Source: CAYJFQ01 sp964369955
Lineage (GTDB): Bacteria > Bacillota_I > Bacilli_A > Erysipelotrichales > Erysipelotrichaceae
Assembly (NCBI GenBank): GCA_964369955.1
Contig: CAYJFQ010000001.1
Span: 186,001-250,000 of the forward strand
Direction: 5' to 3'
Length of the DNA: 64,000 nt
Part shown: positions 60,507 to 64,000 of the stretch, in pieces
How positions within the stretch are numbered: the first letter of the stretch is position 1
Layout of the letters: each line of letters begins with the position of its first letter
Notes under the pieces: generated by a model
What the model saw: only the letters and a program-made list of their open reading frames with translations
Database searches by the model: none
Told to the model about the DNA's origin: nothing
Made by a program: the position numbers and the translations under genes

Positions 60507-61637
60507 CTACCTTTTTCTAAATCTTTTAATTAAACTGTTTATTAATATTACTGCAAATATCCAACCAACAATAGGCATTAACAGTGACTCCGAAATACGA
60601 TTGCTAGTATTAGAAACAATATTGATATCCCATCTAACTACTAAATAATCTAACAATAAACCGAAAGCAATAGCGCAAATCGATACTGAAGCAATATAAA
60701 TAGCAACCGTCTTTTTACCAAGAGCTTTTATTAGGATTCCTATTGAAGCAATATTAGTAACTGGTCCAGTGAATAGAAATACAAAAGCAGAGCCAGGTGA
60801 TATTCCTTTAGCGATCAATGAAATAGCAATTGGAATAGAAGAAGTTGAGCAAACATACATTGGTATACCAACAACTAACATCAATAACATTGTAATCAAT
60901 GGATTGGCAAATCCTTGTAAGGCTGATGTTGGAATTAGAGTAGTAATAATTGTAGCTACAAATAAACCAACAACAAAATTCCATGAAATATCATCTAAAA
61001 ATTCTCCAAATGCATATCTAAAAATATCTAAGAATCCTTTTTTCTTCGGTTGCTCGCTCGAACTACAACAAGAAGTTTTTATGCTAGAACAACAACTTGT
61101 TTTTTCCTCAACCACTTCTTTTGAACAACAAGAACTAGCTACAGTTTCACAACAAGAAGATGATTTTACTTCCTTTTTATCAGATGAACATCCACAACTG
61201 CTTTTAACATCATTAACTTTTTCATCATTTATAAACATATCTGTAAAGATACCAGTAACTACACCTGAAACAAAAGCTGCAACAGCTCTAAAAACCGCAA
61301 AGAATCCACCCATCATTCCGTAAGTAGCAATTAAACTATCAACACCAGTTTGTGGAGTTGAAGTTAAAAAAGAAGTAACAGCACCTTTTGAAGCGCCGCT
61401 TTTCCCTAATTGGATTGCAGTTGGCACAACACCACATGAGCACAGTGGTAAGGGTACTCCAATAACAGAAGATTTAACAACAGAATCTAAACCTTTTTTT
61501 CCAATTTGTTTAGTTATCCATTCTTTTTTAATATATACATGTAAAATTCCTGTAAAAATTAATCCAATAACAATATAAAATGACATATCAATAAATAAGT
61601 CATAAAAATTAAAAACAAAACTTTTTAAAAATTCCAT
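60507..61637 (-). CDS. DUF318/UPF0718 family permease with a cysteine-rich loop
   Basis: A 376-residue membrane protein with two halves of about four helices. It has the motif PLCSCGVVPTAIQL near residue 60 and its counterpart PMYVCSTSSIPIAISL in the second half. The cytoplasmic linker (about 145-197) is crowded with Cys pairs (SSCGCSS, SSSCCETVASSCCS, TSCCSS), a likely metal or arsenite binding site. Relatives include ArsP-type organoarsenical permeases and metal efflux proteins. ArsR is directly upstream with 12 nt between, so the operon is metal- or arsenic-responsive. Confidence 0.88.
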   Translation of the reverse strand: MEFLKSFVFNFYDLFIDMSFYIVIGLIFTGILHVYIKKEWITKQIGKKGLDSVVKSSVIGVPLPLCSCGVVPTAIQLGKSGASKGAVTSFLTSTPQTGVDSLIATYGMMGGFFAVFRAVAAFVSGVVTGIFTDMFINDEKVNDVKSSCGCSSDKKEVKSSSCCETVASSCCSKEVVEEKTSCCSSIKTSCCSSSEQPKKKGFLDIFRYAFGEFLDDISWNFVVGLFVATIITTLIPTSALQGFANPLITMLLMLVVGIPMYVCSTSSIPIAISLIAKGISPGSAFVFLFTGPVTNIASIGILIKALGKKTVAIYIASVSICAIAFGLLLDYLVVRWDINIVSNTSNRISESLLMPIVGWIFAVILINSLIKRFRKR

Positions 61638-61649
61638 AATCTCCTCTTT

Positions 61650-61988
61650 CTATTTAGATAGACTCTTTTTCCCTTCTTTTAGTATCTCTATAAAAGATTC
61701 ATCTGATAAACTATAAAAGACACTATTTCCACATTTACGAGTTTTTACAATATTTTCATTCCTTAATATTCTAAGTTGATTAGAAATGCGGGGTTGTGAA
61801 ATATTTAACAAAGTTGAAATATCATGTACACAAATTTCACCACAAACCATACAAGATAATATCTTAATTCTTATCGGTTCGCTTAAAACCTTAAAAATTG
61901 TCGCAAGCCTCTCTGTAGTCTCCTCGCTTGGTAAACTTAAAGCCACTTCTTTAGCATTTTGACAATGCAATAAATCATTTATAGTCAT
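61650..61988 (-). CDS. ArsR/SmtB-family transcriptional repressor
   Basis: A 112-residue winged-helix repressor. Core helices are LSEPIRIKILSCM and the recognition helix DISTLLNISQPRISNQLRIL. Cysteines in SCMVCGEICVHD (alpha 3, like the ELCVCDL metal site) and in RKCGNSVFY are likely inducer ligands. It probably represses itself and the adjacent permease gene until arsenite or a thiophilic metal binds. AAAGG precedes ATG by 7-8 nt. Confidence 0.93.
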   Translation of the reverse strand: MTINDLLHCQNAKEVALSLPSEETTERLATIFKVLSEPIRIKILSCMVCGEICVHDISTLLNISQPRISNQLRILRNENIVKTRKCGNSVFYSLSDESFIEILKEGKKSLSK

Positions 61989-62000
61989 ATAACTACCTTT

Positions 62001-62024
62001 CTATATTACTGTATAATGATATAG
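62001..62024 (-). promoter_or_regulatory. Candidate ArsR operator
   Basis: CTATAT-N12-ATATAG inverted repeat covers the -10 box and the start site of the arsR promoter, where a repressor would block transcription. The inner 12 bases are not symmetrical. Confidence 0.45.
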
Positions 62025-62044
62025 TTATATTTTTGATTTGTCAA
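62016..62044 (-). promoter_or_regulatory. Promoter of the arsR-permease operon
   Basis: Minus strand TTGACA (62039-62044), 17-nt spacer, TATCAT (62016-62021), one of the best promoters in the window. Confidence 0.75.
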
Positions 62045-62085
62045 TTATTCTACACTACACTTTTTCAGTTTAACTAATTTACCAT

Positions 62086-62110
62086 AAAAAATAACCAGTT
62101 TACTGGTTAT
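62086..62110 (-). terminator. Terminator after the lepB-reductase operon
   Basis: Minus strand ATAACCAGT (62102-62110) pairs with ACTGGTTAT (62091-62099) around a short loop, followed by T's to 62086. It overlaps the reductase stop codon. Confidence 0.85.
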
Positions 62111-62640
62111 CTCTTATTATAAGTCAAATCAACTATCCCATTATATTCTCTTGTAGAAACTAGTTTGAGTTTAATCTCACTATCATATTCTTTGAATAGT
62201 TTTGTTCCTTTACCTAAAATAGTTGGAATAACGCTAACTGTATAAATATCAATTAAATTTAAGTTATGAAATTGATTAATAATACTAGCCCCTCCACAAA
62301 TCCAAATATCTTTACCTGGCTGTCTCTTAATCTTTTCAACAAGTTCTTTAATGTCGGTATTAGTAAACTTAATATCATCTTGACTTTCAAGATTTTTACT
62401 AGTTAAAACATAAGATATTTTTCCTTTATAAGGCCATTTGTCTTTCGACAAATAATTAACAATTTGGTGATAGGTAGTATAACCTAAGATTACAGTATCT
62501 ACAGTCTCAATAAACTCAGGAAATGAGCCAAAATTACCCTCATCACTCCCATCACCACTCAACCATGCAACATCTCCATCAACGTCAGCAACATATCCAT
62601 CTAAACTAGCAGCAATATAGGCAATAATTTTTCTTTCCAT
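62107..62640 (-). CDS. RibD/DHFR-fold reductase family protein (YyaP-like)
   Basis: A 177-residue protein of the dihydrofolate-reductase-like RibD C-terminal family. It has the start KIIAYIAASLDGYVAD, VILGYTTYHQI, IWICGGASIINQF with the NADPH-binding Gly pair, and the late VIPTILGKGTKLF. It is too unlike folA to call a DHFR, and the substrate is unknown. It follows lepB by 3 nt, with AAGGAG inside the lepB end as ribosome binding site. Confidence 0.88.
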   Translation of the reverse strand: MERKIIAYIAASLDGYVADVDGDVAWLSGDGSDEGNFGSFPEFIETVDTVILGYTTYHQIVNYLSKDKWPYKGKISYVLTSKNLESQDDIKFTNTDIKELVEKIKRQPGKDIWICGGASIINQFHNLNLIDIYTVSVIPTILGKGTKLFKEYDSEIKLKLVSTREYNGIVDLTYNKR

Positions 62641-62643
62641 ACT

Positions 62644-63177
62644 TTACTCTCCTTTAAAAATCACAAAAACACCTTTGCTAATAATCGAATCTTCGCTAAT
62701 AGGGCCAAAAACTCGGGAATCACTAGAATTAGGTCTATTATCACCTATACAGTAGTATTCATTATCACCTAAAGTAACACTAAAATCTTTAGTGAACGGT
62801 GTATCTGAAGTGGCATAGAATTCATTCATATAATTTTGATTAAGGAACGACTCCTCAACAGGCTTTCCATCTATATAGAGAACATCTTCAATATAATCAA
62901 CTTGTTCACCAGGAAAACCAACTATTCTTTTCACAAGTTTATCATCACCTAATGGTGAATTGATAATTACAATGTCAAAACGCTCCAACTTAGACAATTT
63001 AACACTAATTACATTTGAAAATCCAAAATCCCCATCCTTTAATGTAGGATACATCGAAGTTCCCTCAACGACAACAGGCTGTGTAAAAAATGTAGTTAGG
63101 AACCAAACAAAAATCCAAGTTCCTACAAATATTTTGAGATAACTTAATAGTTCCTTTATTATTTTATTTGATTTCAT
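62644..63177 (-). CDS. lepB: Signal peptidase I
   Basis: Membrane-bound serine peptidase that cleaves signal peptides outside the cell membrane. The 177-residue product has one N-terminal helix (FVGTWIFVWFLTTFF). The Ser nucleophile is in EGTSMYPTL, the catalytic Lys in DDKLVKRIVGFPGE, and box E GDNRPNSSDSR follows. A TGGTATAAT box ends 6 nt before ATG 63177 and no ribosome binding site is visible, so the mRNA is probably leaderless; the frame extending to 63195 crosses that box. Confidence 0.95.
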   Translation of the reverse strand: MKSNKIIKELLSYLKIFVGTWIFVWFLTTFFTQPVVVEGTSMYPTLKDGDFGFSNVISVKLSKLERFDIVIINSPLGDDKLVKRIVGFPGEQVDYIEDVLYIDGKPVEESFLNQNYMNEFYATSDTPFTKDFSVTLGDNEYYCIGDNRPNSSDSRVFGPISEDSIISKGVFVIFKGE

Positions 63178-63183
63178 GAAAAC

Positions 63184-63192
63184 ATTATACCA
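63184..63192 (-). promoter_or_regulatory. Extended -10 promoter of lepB, leaderless spacing
   Basis: Minus strand TGgTATAAT, then GTTTTC and ATG 63177. Confidence 0.6.
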
Positions 63193-63224
63193 CAACTATT
63201 ATTTAAAGCTTGTTAATTTAAAAA

Positions 63225-64000
63225 CTAATCTTGGTATTTATTTAAAGATTCTTTTAAATCTTCTTTTATCATTTCAATTAACTTCGAAGGACTTTTAACT
63301 AAAACTGAAGATGTATGTTGTAAAACCCATCTTTTTATCCCATCTAAACTTGCTTTTAAGGAAACAAGAATCTGTCCATCCTCCGCATCTTCTAAATTAC
63401 AATCAAAACCAAATCTCTCCAAAACTTCATTAATCAAAATTGGATTGATTATTAACTCAACTTTTTCAGCACTACCAGTAAACATGTTTATATGTTGGTT
63501 AAGATAATTTTCTAATGATACCATCGATTCAAAATTCTGAAGTTCTTTCATAGATACAAGATTTTTTTCAATTAGTTTAATATTAGTTATTCTATCAATT
63601 CGATAATGTGATAAATTTTCGTATTTATCATTGTTACAAATAATATAGTATCTTCCATCAGCCGCAACAACCTGATAAGGGTTAATTAAATATAATCGTG
63701 CTTTTCCATCGGATGTTAAACGAGGCATTAATTTCTTTTCAATATCATATGAACAATAGTTAAAACTAATTTTCTTATTTTGTTTTATCGCGTCCACTAA
63801 TATTTCAATATTATAAAAAAGTTGCTTATTTCCGGTTTCAGTTACTTTGTAAGTTTCGATTTTATTGATATTGGATCTAAAATTTTTACTTGTTAGATTT
63901 TCAAGTTTTTTGACTAATTTCTTTACCTGGTTTTTGGGGATTGATTTTGAAAAAATAATACTATCGATTAATAGTCGTAATTCACTTTCATCAAATTCAC
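63225..64000 (-). CDS. WYL-domain transcriptional regulator, 5' end outside the window
   Basis: The frame runs unbroken from the window edge to 63225, giving about 258 residues. An internal GTG at 63797 is not the start, because coding sequence continues upstream in frame. The WYL core shows ISFNYCSYD, NPYQVVAADGRYYIICN and LSHYRIDRI, followed by the C-terminal WCX extension. The DNA-binding helix-turn-helix should lie beyond the window. WYL proteins sense nucleic acid or nucleotide ligands; its target is unknown. Confidence 0.88.
   Translation of the reverse strand, partial: EFDESELRLLIDSIIFSKSIPKNQVKKLVKKLENLTSKNFRSNINKIETYKVTETGNKQLFYNIEILVDAIKQNKKISFNYCSYDIEKKLMPRLTSDGKARLYLINPYQVVAADGRYYIICNNDKYENLSHYRIDRITNIKLIEKNLVSMKELQNFESMVSLENYLNQHINMFTGSAEKVELIINPILINEVLERFGFDCNLEDAEDGQILVSLKASLDGIKRWVLQHTSSVLVKSPSKLIEMIKEDLKESLNKYQD

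Noticed and set aside
1..64000. CRISPR arrays, IS elements, rRNA or tRNA genes
   Set aside because: No regularly spaced repeats, transposase-like ORFs or stable RNA signatures were seen; the gaps between genes are mostly too short to hold them.

Overview
The window is AT-rich chromosomal DNA of a cell-walled, low-GC Gram-positive-type bacterium (Bacillota). The Bacillus-type helicase loaders DnaB and DnaI, HrcA with CIRCE operators, strong AGGAGG ribosome binding sites, MurE, FtsW and signal peptidase I all point that way. TGA is used as a stop, so the code is standard rather than the Mycoplasma one. Rubrerythrin, ferritin, histidine fermentation and a LamG-like surface protein suggest an anaerobe, probably gut-associated and near the Erysipelotrichia or an uncultured Bacilli lineage; that placement is inference. 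No rRNA, tRNA, CRISPR array, IS element or prophage was seen.

Layout. 1-3.2 kb: bactofilin, an unknown gene and murE. 3.2-14.7 kb: a leftward run with a leader ORF, corA, a two-subunit class I fumarase-type hydratase, a VTT membrane protein, the histidine pathway hutH-hutU-ftcD-hutI-fchA, and then a MazG-like pyrophosphohydrolase abutting a GIY-YIG/DUF2075 helicase. 14.7-19.4 kb: hflX, a PyrR-type uracil permease gene, a Gfo/Idh oxidoreductase and rubrerythrin. 19.4-31 kb: a very tight leftward array, lipoprotein-polA-fpg/coaE fusion-dnaB-dnaI-pfkA-pyk-glucokinase-aminopeptidase. 31-38.6 kb: radC, a 35-residue membrane peptide, an alkylation-repair cluster (ogt-tag-DUF1848) and hrcA-grpE-dnaK-dnaJ under two CIRCE elements. 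38.6-48 kb: an arsenate-reductase-like gene, the dprA-topA-trmFO-xerC-ftsW-rsmD-coaD operon, and rnhB/rbgA with a zinc-ribbon gene. 48-54 kb: accessory genes (GNAT, surface protein, ferritin, PH-domain pair). 54-64 kb: pyrG with a leader terminator, a two-component system with its ABC transporter, an ArsR-regulated permease, lepB and a WYL regulator cut by the window end.

Two regulatory patterns stand out. First, several genes have a TATAAT box exactly 6 nt before the ATG and no ribosome binding site, so they are probably leaderless. Second, the two-component system near 56-60 kb appears to control three promoters. Each carries TTTAAG-N5-TTTAAG ending 10 nt before the -10 box. Two lie before its own operon and the ABC operon; the third drives a short transcript with no recognised gene. 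The MazG/GIY-YIG-helicase pair is the best candidate for an undescribed nucleic-acid-directed or defence-like module.
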